Positions 36,401 through 48,800 of a stretch of 64,000 nt of DNA are shown piece after piece. Both the position numbers and the translations under genes were made by a program. Position 1 is the first letter of the stretch, and every line of letters begins with the position of its first letter. The notes below the pieces were generated by a model. The model searched no databases and had not been told where the DNA came from. It saw nothing but the letters and a program-made list of their open reading frames with translations. The DNA is from Eledone cirrhosa (taxonomy: Eukaryota > Mollusca > Cephalopoda > Octopoda > Eledonidae). The stretch spans positions 64,438,462 through 64,502,461 of the forward strand of contig OZ024744.1 of NCBI GenBank assembly GCA_964016885.1, written 5' to 3'.

Positions 36401-39400
36401 TAAACAGAGAGAGAACTAGGTCAGGTTTGTTGTTATCTTAAACAGAGAGAGGAATAGGTTAGGGTTGGTGTTATCTTAAACACAGAGAGGACTAGGTTAG
36501 GGTTGTTGTTATTTTAAACTGAGAGAGGAATAGGTTAGGGTTGGTGTCATCTTAAACAGAGAGAGAACTAGGTTAGTGTTGTTGTTATCTTAAACTGAGA
36601 GAGGACTAGTTTAGGGTTGTTGTTATCTTAAACTGAGAGGAAACTAGGTTACAGTTGTTGTCATCTTAAACAGAGAGAGGACTAGGTCAGGGTTGTTGTC
36701 ATCTTAAACAGAAAGAGGACTAGATTAGGGTTGTTGTCATCTTAAACTGCGAGAGGACTAGGTTAGGGTAAATGTTATCTTGAACTGAGAGAGAACTAGG
36801 TCAGGGTTGTTGTTACCTTAAACTGAGAGAGGACTAGGTCAGAGTTGTTGCTATCTTAAACAGAGAGAGGACTAGGTTCGGGTTGTTGTCATCTTAAACT
36901 GAGAGAGGACTAGGTTAGGGTAATTGTTATCTTAAACTGAGAGAGAACTAGGTCAGGGTTGTTGTCATCTTAAACTGAGAGAGAACTAGGTCAGGGTTGT
37001 TGTCATCTTAAACTGAGAGGAAACTAGGTTTGGGTTGTTATCTTAAACAGAGAGAGGACTAGGTTAGGGTTGTTGTTATCTAAAACCGAGAGTGGACTAG
37101 GTTAGGGTAGTTGTCATCTTAAACTGAGAGAGGACTAGGTTAGGGTAATTGTTATTTTAAACTGAGAGGAGACTAGGTTAGGTTTGTTGTTATCTTAAAC
37201 TGAGAGAGGACTAGGTTAGAGTTGTTGTTATCTTAAACTTGGAAAAAAAACTAGGTCAGGGTTGTTGCTATCTTAAACACAAAGAGGACTAGGTTAGGGT
37301 TGTTATTTTAAACTGAAAGAGGACTAGATTAGGCTAATTGCTATCTTAAACAGAGAACTAGGTCAGGGTTGTGTTTATCTTACACTTAGAGATAACTAGG
37401 TCAGGGAGTTGTTACCTTAAACTGAGAGAGGACTAGGTCAGGGTTGTTGTCATCTTAAACAGAGAGGACTAGGTCACGGTTGTTGTTATCTTAAACAGAG
37501 AACTAGGTCAGGGTTATTATCATCTTAAACAGAGAGAGGACTAGCTTAGGGTAGTTGTTATCTTAAACTGAGAGAGGACTAGGTTAGGGTAGTTGTTATC
37601 TTAAACTGAGAGAGAACTAGGTCAGGGTTGTTGTTATCTTAAACTGAGAGAGTACTAGGTTAGGGTAGTTGTTATCTTAAACTGAGAGAGGACTAGGTTA
37701 GGGTAGTTGTTATCTTAAACTGAGAGAGGACTAGGTTAGGGTAGTTGTTACCTTAAACTGAGAGAGGACTAGGTTAGGGTTGTTGTTATCTTAAACAGAG
37801 AGAGAGGACTAGGTTAGGGTAGTTGTCATCTTAAACAGAGAGGAGACTAGGTTAGGGTTGTTGTCATCTTAAACTGAGAGAGGACTAGGTCAGGGTTGTT
37901 GCTATCTTAAGCAGAGAGAGGACTAGGTTAGGGTTGTTGTTATTTTAAACAGTGAGAGGACTAGGTCAGGGTTTGTGTTATTTTAAACTGAGAGAGGAAT
38001 AGGTTAGGGTTGGTGTTATTTTAAACTAAGAGAGGACTAGGTTAGGGTAGTTGTTATGTTAAACTCAGAGAGAATTAGGTCAGGGTTGTTGCTATCTTAA
38101 ACAGAGAGAGGACTAGGTCAGAGTTGATGTCATCTTAAACAGAGAGAGGACTAGGTCAGAGTTGATGTCATCTTAAACTGAGTGGAAACTAGGTTAGGGT
38201 TGTTCTCATCTTAAACTGAGAGAGGACTAGGTTAAGGTTGTTCTCATCTTAAACTGAGAGAGGACTAGGTTAGGGTTGTTATCTTAAACTGAGAGAGAAC
38301 TAGGTCAGGGTTGTTGCTATCTTAAATAGAGAGAAAACTAGGTTAGGGTTATTGTTATTTTAAACAGAGACGAATAGGTTCGGGTTGGTTTTATCTTAAA
38401 CAGAGAGGAATAGGTTAGGGTTGTTGTTATCTTAAACTGAGAGAACTAGGTCAGGGTTGTTGTCATTTTAAACTGAGAGATAACTAGGTCAGGGTTGTGG
38501 TCCTCTTAAACAGAGAGAGGACTAGTTCCGAGTTGTTGTCATCTTAAACAGAGAGAAGTAGGTGAGAGTTGTTGTTATCTTAAACTGAGAGAGAACTAGG
38601 TCAGGGTTGTTGTTATCTTAAACAGAGAGAAGACTAGGGTAGGGTTGTGGTCATCTTAAACTGAGAGAGGACTAGGTTAGGGTTGTGGTCCTCTTAAACA
38701 GAGAGAGTACTAGGTTAGGGTAATTGTCATCTTAAACTGAGAGGACTAGGTCAGAGTTGTTGTTATCTTAAACTGAGAGATAACTAGGTCAGGGTTCTTG
38801 CTATCTTAAACAGAGAGAGAACTAGGTCAGGGTTGTTGTTATCTTAAACAGAGAGAAGATAAGGGTAGGGTTGTGGTCATCTTAAACTGAGAGAGGACTA
38901 GGTTAGGGTTGTGGTCCTCATAAACAGAGAGAGGACTAGGTTAGGGTTGTTGTTATCTTAAACAGAGAGAGGACTAGGTTAGGGTTGTGGTCCTCTTAAA
39001 CATAGAGAGGACTAGGTTAGGGTTGTTGTTATCTTAAACATAGAGGACTAGGTTAGGGTTGTTGTCATCTTAAACTAAGAGAGGACTAGGTTAGGGTAGT
39101 TGTTATGTTAAACTCAGAGAGAATTAGGTCAGGGTTGTTGTTATCTTAAACAGAGAGAGAACTAGGTCAGGTTTGTTGTTATCTTAAACAGAGAGAGGAA
39201 TAGGTTAGGGTTGGTGTTATCTTAAACACAGAGAGGACTAGGTTAGGGTTGTTGTTATTTTAAACTGAGAGAGGAATAGGTTAGGGTTGGTGTCATCTTA
39301 AACAGAGAGAGAACTAGGTTAGTGTTGTTGTTATCTTAAACTGAGAGAGGACTAGTTTAGGGTTGTTGTTATCTTAAACTGAGAGGAAACTAGGTTACAG

Positions 39401-39511
39401 TTGTTGTCATCTTAAACAGAGAGAGGACTAGGTCAGGGTTGTTGTCATCTTAAACAGAAAGAGGACTAGATTAGGGTTGTTGTCATCTTAAACTGCGAGA
39501 GGACTAGGTTA

Positions 39512-39853
39512 GGGTAAATGTTATCTTGAACTGAAAGAGAACTAGGTCAGGTTTGTTGTTACCTTAAACTGAGAGAGGACTAGGTCAGAGTTGTTGCTAT
39601 CTTAAACAGAGAGAGGACTAGGTTAGGGTAAATGTTATCTTGAACTGAAAGAGAACTAGGTCAGGGTTGTTGTTACCTTAAACTGAGAGAGGACTAGGTC
39701 AGAGTTGTTGCTATCTTAAACAGAGAGAGGACTAGGTTAGGGTAAATGTTATCTTGAACTGAAAGAGAACTAGGTCAGGGTTGTTGTTACCTTAAACTGA
39801 GAGAGGACTAGGTCAGAGTTGTTGCTATCTTAAACAGAGAGAGGACTAGGTTC
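39512..39853. repeat. 114-bp three-monomer subrepeat, 3 copies
   Basis: GGGTAAATGTTATCTTGAAC begins at 39512, 39626 and 39740, exactly 114 bp apart. The same block is single near 36.8, 42.4 and 50.9 kb and double near 45.2 and 48.0 kb. It is a copy-number-variable part of the HOR. Confidence 0.9.
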
Positions 39854-42800
39854 GGGTTGTTGTCATCTTAAACTGAGAGAGGACTAGGTTAGGGTAATTG
39901 TTATCTTAAACTGAGAGAGAACTAGGTCAGGGTTGTTGTCATCTTAAACTGAGAGAGAACTAGGTCAGGGTTGTTGTCATCTTAAACTGAGAGGAAACTA
40001 GGTTTGGGTTGTTATCTTAAACAGAGAGAGGACTAGGTTAGGGTTGTTGTTATCTAAAACCGAGAGTGGACTAGGTTAGGGTAGTTGTCATCTTAAACTG
40101 AGAGAGGACTAGGTTAGGGTAATTGTTATTTTAAACTGAGAGGAGACTAGGTTAGGTTTGTTGTTACCTTAAACTGAGAGAGGACTAGGTTAGAGTTGTT
40201 GTTATCTTAAACTTGGAAAAAAAACTAGGTCAGGGTTGTTGCTATCTTAAACACAAAGAGGACTAGGTTAGGGTTGTTATTTTAAACTGAAAGAGGACTA
40301 GGTTAGGCTAATTGCTATCTTAAACAGAGAACTAGGTCAGGGTTGTGTTTATCTTACACTTAGAGATAACTAGGTCAGGGAGTTGTTACCTTAAACTGAG
40401 AGAGGACTAGGTCAGGGTTGTTGTCATCTTAAACAGAGAGGACTAGGTCACGGTTGTTGTTATCTTAAACAGAGAACTAGGTCAGGGTTATTATCATCTT
40501 AAACAGAGAGAGGACTAGCTTAGGGTAGTTGTTATCTTAAACTGAGAGAGGACTAGGTTAGGGTAGTTGTTATCTTAAACTGAGAGAGAACTAGGTCAGG
40601 GTTGTTGTTATCTTAAACTGAGAGAGTACTAGGTTAGGGTAGTTGTTATCTTAAACTGAGAGAGGACTAGGTTAGGGTAGTTGTTATCTTAAACTGAGAG
40701 AGGACTAGGTTAGGGTAGTTGTTACCTTAAACTGAGAGAGGACTAGGTTAGGGTTGTTGTTATCTTAAACAGAGAGAGAGGACTAGGTTAGGGTAGTTGT
40801 CATCTTAAACAGAGAGGAGACTAGGTTAGGGTTGTTGTCATCTTAAACTGAGAGAGGACTAGGTCAGGGTTGTTGCTATCTTAAGCAGAGAGAGGACTAG
40901 GTTAGGGTTGTTGTTATTTTAAACAGTGAGAGGACTAGGTCAGGGTTTGTGTTATTTTAAACTGAGAGAGGAATAGGTTAGGGTTGGTGTTATTTTAAAC
41001 TGACAGAGGAATAGGTTAGGGTTGGTGTTATCTTAAACAGAGAGAGGACTAGGTCAGGGTTGTTGCTATCTTAAACAGAGAGAGGACTAGGTCAGAGTTG
41101 ATGTCATCTTAAACAGAGAGAGGACTAGGTCAGAGTTGATGTCATCTTAAACTGAGTGGAAACTAGGTTAGGGTTGTTCTCATCTTAAACTGAGAGAGGA
41201 CTAGGTTAAGGTTGTTCTCATCTTAAACTGAGAGAGGACTAGGTTAGGGTTGTTATCTTAAACTGAGAGAGAACTAGGTCAGGGTTGTTGCTATCTTAAA
41301 TAGAGAGAAAACTAGGTTAGGGTTATTGTTATTTTAAACAGAGACGAATAGGTTCGGGTTGGTTTTATCTTAAACAGAGAGGAATAGGTTAGGGTTGTTG
41401 TTATCTTAAACTGAGAGAACTAGGTCAGGGTTGTTGTCATTTTAAACTGAGAGATAACTAGGTCAGGGTTGTGGTCCTCTTAAACAGAGAGAGGACTAGT
41501 TCCGAGTTGTTGTCATCTTAAACAGAGAGAAGTAGGTGAGAGTTGTTGTTATCTTAAACTGAGAGAGAACTAGGTCAGGGTTGTTGTTATCTTAAACAGA
41601 GAGAAGACTAGGGTAGGGTTGTGGTCATCTTAAACTGAGAGAGGACTAGGTTAGGGTTGTGGTCCTCTTAAACAGAGAGAGTACTAGGTTAGGGTAGTTG
41701 TCATCTTAAACTGAGAGGACTAGGTCAGAGTTGTTGTTATCTTAAACTGAGAGATAACTAGGTCAGGGTTCTTGCTATCTTAAACAGAGAGAGAACTAGG
41801 TCAGGGTTGTTGTTATCTTAAACAGAGAGAAGATAAGGGTAGGGTTGTGGTCATCTTAAACTGAGAGAGGACTAGGTTAGGGTTGTGGTCCTCTTAAACA
41901 GAGAGAGGACTAGGTTAGGGTTGTTGTTATCTTAAACATAGAGAGGACTAGGTTAGGGTTGTTGTCATCTTAAACTAAGAGAGGACTAGGTTAGGGTAGT
42001 TGTTATGTTAAACTCAGAGAGAATTAGGTCAGGGTTGTTGTTATCTTAAACAGAGAGAGAACTAGGTCAGGTTTGTTGTTATCTTAAACAGAGAGAGGAA
42101 TAGGTTAGGGTTGGTGTTATCTTAAACACAGAGAGGACTAGGTTAGGGTTGTTGTTATTTTAAACTGAGAGAGGAATAGGTTAGGGTTGGTGTCATCTTA
42201 AACAGAGAGAGAACTAGGTTAGTGTTGTTGTTATCTTAAACTGAGAGAGGACTAGTTTAGGGTTGTTGTTATCTTAAACTGAGAGGAAACTAGGTTACAG
42301 TTGTTGTCATCTTAAACAGAGAGAGGACTAGGTCAGGGTTGTTGTCATCTTAAACAGAAAGAGGACTAGATTAGGGTTGTTGTCATCTTAAACTGCGAGA
42401 GGACTAGGTTAGGGTAAATGTTATCTTGAACTGAGAGAGAACTAGGTCAGGGTTGTTGTTACCTTAAACTGAGAGAGGACTAGGTCAGAGTTGTTGCTAT
42501 CTTAAACAGAGAGAGGACTAGGTTCGGGTTGTTGTCATCTTAAACTGAGAGAGGACTAGGTTAGGGTAATTGTTATCTTAAACTGAGAGAGAACTAGGTC
42601 AGGGTTGTTGTCATCTTAAACTGAGAGAGAACTAGGTCAGGGTTGTTGTCATCTTAAACTGAGAGGAAACTAGGTTTGGGTTGTTATCTTAAACAGAGAG
42701 AGGACTAGGTTAGGGTTGTTGTTATCTAAAACCGAGAGTGGACTAGGTTAGGGTAGTTGTCATCTTAAACTGAGAGAGGACTAGGTTAGGGTAATTGTTA

Positions 42801-45800
42801 TTTTAAACTGAGAGGAGACTAGGTTAGGTTTGTTATCTTAAACTGAGAGAGGACTAGGTTAGAGTTGTTGTTATCTTAAACTTGGAAAAAAAACTAGGTC
42901 AGGGTTGTTGCTATCTTAAACACAAAGAGGACTAGGTTAGGGTTGTTATTTTAAACTGAAAGAGGACTAGATTAGGCTAATTGCTATCTTAAACAGAGAA
43001 CTAGGTCAGGGTTGTGTTTATCTTACACTTAGAGATAACTAGGTCAGGGAGTTGTTACCTTAAACTGAGAGAGGACTAGGTCAGGGTTGTTGTCATCTTA
43101 AACAGAGAGGACTAGGTCACGGTTGTTGTTATCTTAAACAGAGAACTAGGTCAGGGTTATTATCATCTTAAACAGAGAGAGGACTAGCTTAGGGTAGTTG
43201 TTATCTTAAACTGAGAGAGGACTAGGTTAGGGTAGTTGTTATCTTAAACTGAGAGAGAACTAGGTCAGGGTTGTTGTTATCTTAAACTGAGAGAGTACTA
43301 GGTTAGGGTAGTTGTTATCTTAAACTGAGAGAGGACTAGGTTAGGGTAGTTGTTATCTTAAACTGAGAGAGGACTAGGTTAGGGTAGTTGTTACCTTAAA
43401 CTGAGAGAGGACTAGGTTAGGGTTGTTGTTATCTTAAACAGAGAGAGAGGACTAGGTTAGGGTAGTTGTCATCTTAAACAGAGAGGAGACTAGGTTAGGG
43501 TTGTTGTCATCTTAAACTGAGAGAGGACTAGGTCAGGGTTGTTGCTATCTTAAGCAGAGAGAGGACTAGGTTAGGGTTGTTGTTATTTTAAACAGTGAGA
43601 GGACTAGGTCAGGGTTTGTGTTATTTTAAACTGAGAGAGGAATAGGTTAGGGTTGGTGTTATTTTAAACTGACAGAGGAATAGGTTAGGGTTGGTGTTAT
43701 CTTAAACAGAGAGAGGACTAGGTCAGGGTTGTTGCTATCTTAAACAGAGAGAGGACTAGGTCAGAGTTGATGTCATCTTAAACAGAGAGAGGACTAGGTC
43801 AGAGTTGATGTCATCTTAAACTGAGTGGAAACTAGGTTAGGGTTGTTCTCATCTTAAACTGAGAGAGGACTAGGTTAAGGTTGTTCTCATCTTAAACTGA
43901 GAGAGGACTAGGTTAGGGTTGTTATCTTAAACTGAGAGAGAACTAGGTCAGGGTTGTTGCTATCTTAAATAGAGAGAAAACTAGGTTAGGGTTATTGTTA
44001 TTTTAAACAGAGACGAATAGGTTCGGGTTGGTTTTATCTTAAACAGAGAGGAATAGGTTAGGGTTGTTGTTATCTTAAACTGAGAGAACTAGGTCAGGGT
44101 TGTTGTCATTTTAAACTGAGAGATAACTAGGTCAGGGTTGTGGTCCTCTTAAACAGAGAGAGGACTAGTTCCGAGTTGTTGTCATCTTAAACAGAGAGAA
44201 GTAGGTGAGAGTTGTTGTTATCTTAAACTGAGAGAGAACTAGGTCAGGGTTGTTGTTATCTTAAAGAGAGAAGACTAGGGTAGGGTTGTGGTCATCTTAA
44301 ACTGAGAGAGGACTAGGTTAGGGTTGTGGTCCTCTTAAACAGAGAGAGTACTAGGTTAGGGTAATTGTCATCTTAAACTGAGAGGACTAGGTCAGAGTTG
44401 TTGTTATCTTAAACTGAGAGATAACTAGGTCAGGGTTCTTGCTATCTTAAACAGAGAGAGAACTAGGTCAGGGTTGTTGTTATCTTAAACAGAGAGAAGA
44501 TAAGGGTAGGGTTGTGGTCATCTTAAACTGAGAGAGGACTAGGTTAGGGTTGTGGTCCTCATAAACAGAGAGAGGACTAGGTTAGGGTTGTTGTTATCTT
44601 AAACAGAGAGAGGACTAGGTTAGGGTTGTGGTCCTCTTAAACATAGAGAGGACTAGGTTAGGGTTGTTGTTATCTTAAACATAGAGGACTAGGTTAGGGT
44701 TGTTGTCATCTTAAACTAAGAGAGGACTAGGTTAGGGTAGTTGTTATGTTAAACTCAGAGAGAATTAGGTCAGGGTTGTTGTTATCTTAAACAGAGAGAG
44801 AACTAGGTCAGGTTTGTTGTTATCTTAAACAGAGAGAGGAATAGGTTAGGGTTGGTGTTATCTTAAACACAGAGAGGACTAGGTTAGGGTTGTTGTTATT
44901 TTAAACTGAGAGAGGAATAGGTTAGGGTTGGTGTCATCTTAAACAGAGAGAGAACTAGGTTAGTGTTGTTGTTATCTTAAACTGAGAGAGGACTAGTTTA
45001 GGGTTGTTGTTATCTTAAACTGAGAGGAAACTAGGTTACAGTTGTTGTCATCTTAAACAGAGAGAGGACTAGGTCAGGGTTGTTGTCATCTTAAACAGAA
45101 AGAGGACTAGATTAGGGTTGTTGTCATCTTAAACTGCGAGAGGACTAGGTTAGGGTAAATGTTATCTTGAACTGAAAGAGAACTAGGTCAGGGTTGTTGT
45201 TACCTTAAACTGAGAGAGGACTAGGTCAGAGTTGTTGCTATCTTAAACAGAGAGAGGACTAGGTTAGGGTAAATGTTATCTTGAACTGAAAGAGAACTAG
45301 GTCAGGGTTGTTGTTACCTTAAACTGAGAGAGGACTAGGTCAGAGTTGTTGCTATCTTAAACAGAGAGAGGACTAGGTTCGGGTTGTTGTCATCTTAAAC
45401 TGAGAGAGGACTAGGTTAGGGTAATTGTTATCTTAAACTGAGAGAGAACTAGGTCAGGGTTGTTGTCATCTTAAACTGAGAGAGAACTAGGTCAGGGTTG
45501 TTGTCATCTTAAACTGAGAGGAAACTAGGTTTGGGTTGTTATCTTAAACAGAGAGAGGACTAGGTTAGGGTTGTTGTTATCTAAAACCGAGAGTGGACTA
45601 GGTTAGGGTAGTTGTCATCTTAAACTGAGAGAGGACTAGGTTAGGGTAATTGTTATTTTAAACTGAGAGGAGACTAGGTTAGGTTTGTTGTTACCTTAAA
45701 CTGAGAGAGGACTAGGTTAGAGTTGTTGTTATCTTAAACTTGGAAAAAAAACTAGGTCAGGGTTGTTGCTATCTTAAACACAAAGAGGACTAGGTTAGGG

Positions 45801-48800
45801 TTGTTATTTTAAACTGAAAGAGGACTAGGTTAGGCTAATTGCTATCTTAAACAGAGAACTAGGTCAGGGTTGTGTTTATCTTACACTTAGAGATAACTAG
45901 GTCAGGGAGTTGTTACCTTAAACTGAGAGAGGACTAGGTCAGGGTTGTTGTCATCTTAAACAGAGAGGACTAGGTCACGGTTGTTGTTATCTTAAACAGA
46001 GAACTAGGTCAGGGTTATTATCATCTTAAACAGAGAGAGGACTAGCTTAGGGTAGTTGTTATCTTAAACTGAGAGAGGACTAGGTTAGGGTAGTTGTTAT
46101 CTTAAACTGAGAGAGAACTAGGTCAGGGTTGTTGTTATCTTAAACTGAGAGAGTACTAGGTTAGGGTAGTTGTTATCTTAAACTGAGAGAGGACTAGGTT
46201 AGGGTAGTTGTTATCTTAAACTGAGAGAGGACTAGGTTAGGGTAGTTGTTACCTTAAACTGAGAGAGGACTAGGTTAGGGTTGTTGTTATCTTAAACAGA
46301 GAGAGAGGACTAGGTTAGGGTAGTTGTCATCTTAAACAGAGAGGAGACTAGGTTAGGGTTGTTGTCATCTTAAACTGAGAGAGGACTAGGTCAGGGTTGT
46401 TGCTATCTTAAGCAGAGAGAGGACTAGGTTAGGGTTGTTGTTATTTTAAACAGTGAGAGGACTAGGTCAGGGTTTGTGTTATTTTAAACTGAGAGAGGAA
46501 TAGGTTAGGGTTGGTGTTATTTTAAACTGACAGAGGAATAGGTTAGGGTTGGTGTTATCTTAAACAGAGAGAGGACTAGGTCAGGGTTGTTGCTATCTTA
46601 AACAGAGAGAGGACTAGGTCAGAGTTGATGTCATCTTAAACAGAGAGAGGACTAGGTCAGAGTTGATGTCATCTTAAACTGAGTGGAAACTAGGTTAGGG
46701 TTGTTCTCATCTTAAACTGAGAGAGGACTAGGTTAGGGTTGTCCTCATCTTAAACTGAGAGAGGACTAGGTTAGGGTTGTTATCTTAAACTGAGAGAGAA
46801 CTAGGTCAGGGTTGTTGCTATCTTAAATAGAGAGAAAACTAGGTTAGGGTTATTGTTATTTTAAACAGAGACGAATAGGTTCGGGTTGGTTTTATCTTAA
46901 ACAGAGAGGAATAGGTTAGGGTTGTTGTTATCTTAAACTGAGAGAACTAGGTCAGGGTTGTTGTCATTTTAAACTGAGAGATAACTAGGTCAGGGTTGTG
47001 GTCCTCTTAAGCAGAGAGAGGACTAGTTCCGAGTTGTTGTCATCTTAAACAGAGAGAAGTAGGTGAGAGTTGTTGTTATCTTAAACTGAGAGAGAACTAG
47101 GTCAGGGTTGTTGTTATCTTAAACAGAGAGAAGACTAGGGTAGGGTTGTGGTCATCTTAAACTGAGAGAGGACTAGGTTAGGGTTGTGGTCCTCTTAAAC
47201 AGAGAGAGTACTAGGTTAGGGTAATTGTCATCTTAAACTGAGAGGACTAGGTCAGAGTTGTTGTTATCTTAAACTGAGAGATAACTAGGTCAGGGTTCTT
47301 GCTATCTTAAACAGAGAGAGAACTAGGTCAGGGTTGTTGTTATCTTAAACAGAGAGAAGATAAGGGTAGGGTTGTGGTCATCTTAAACTGAGAGAGGACT
47401 AGGTTAGGGTTGTGGTCCTCATAAACAGAGAGAGGACTAGGTTAGGGTTGTTGTTATCTTAAACAGAGAGAGGACTAGGTTAGGGTTGTGGTCCTCTTAA
47501 ACATAGAGAGGACTAGGTTAGGGTTGTTGTTATCTTAAACATAGAGGACTAGGTTAGGGTTGTTGTCATCTTAAACTAAGAGAGGACTAGGTTAGGGTAG
47601 TTGTTATGTTAAACTCAGAGAGAATTAGGTCAGGGTTGTTGTTATCTTAAACAGAGAGAGAACTAGGTCAGGTTTGTTGTTATCTTAAACAGAGAGAGGA
47701 ATAGGTTAGGGTTGGTGTTATCTTAAACACAGAGAGGACTAGGTTAGGGTTGTTGTTATTTTAAACTGAGAGAGGAATAGGTTAGGGTTGGTGTCATCTT
47801 AAACAGAGAGAGAACTAGGTTAGTGTTGTTGTTATCTTAAACTGAGAGAGGACTAGTTTAGGGTTGTTGTTATCTTAAACTGAGAGGAAACTAGGTTACA
47901 GTTGTTGTCATCTTAAACAGAGAGAGGACTAGGTCAGGGTTGTTGTCATCTTAAACAGAAAGAGGACTAGATTAGGGTTGTTGTCATCTTAAACTGCGAG
48001 AGGACTAGGTTAGGGTAAATGTTATCTTGAACTGAAAGAGAACTAGGTCAGGGTTGTTGTTACCTTAAACTGAGAGAGGACTAGGTCAGAGTTGTTGCTA
48101 TCTTAAACAGAGAGAGGACTAGGTTAGGGTAAATGTTATCTTGAACTGAAAGAGAACTAGGTCAGGGTTGTTGTTACCTTAAACTGAGAGAGGACTAGGT
48201 CAGAGTTGTTGCTATCTTAAACAGAGAGAGGACTAGGTTCGGGTTGTTGTCATCTTAAACTGAGAGAGGACTAGGTTAAGGTAATTGTTATCTTAAACTG
48301 AGAGAGAACTAGGTCAGGGTTGTTGTCATCTTAAACTGAGAGAGAACTAGGTCAGGGTTGTTGTCATCTTAAACTGAGAGAGAACTAGGTCAGGGTTGTT
48401 GTCATCTTAAACTGAGAGGAAACTAGGTTTGGGTTGTTATCTTAAACAGAGAGAGGACTAGGTTAGGGTTGTTGTTATCTAAAACCGAGAGTGGACTAGG
48501 TTAGGGTAGTTGTCATCTTAAACTGAGAGAGGACTAGGTTAGGGTAATTGTTATTTTAAACTGAGAGGAGACTAGGTTAGGTTTGTTGTTACCTTAAACT
48601 GAGAGAGGACTAGGTTAGAGTTGTTGTTATCTTAAACTTGGAAAAAAAACTAGGTCAGGGTTGTTGCTATCTTAAACACAAAGAGGACTAGGTTAGGGTT
48701 GTTATTTTAAACTGAAAGAGGACTAGGTTAGGCTAATTGCTATCTTAAACAGAGAACTAGGTCAGGGTTGTGTTTATCTTACACTTAGAGATAACTAGGT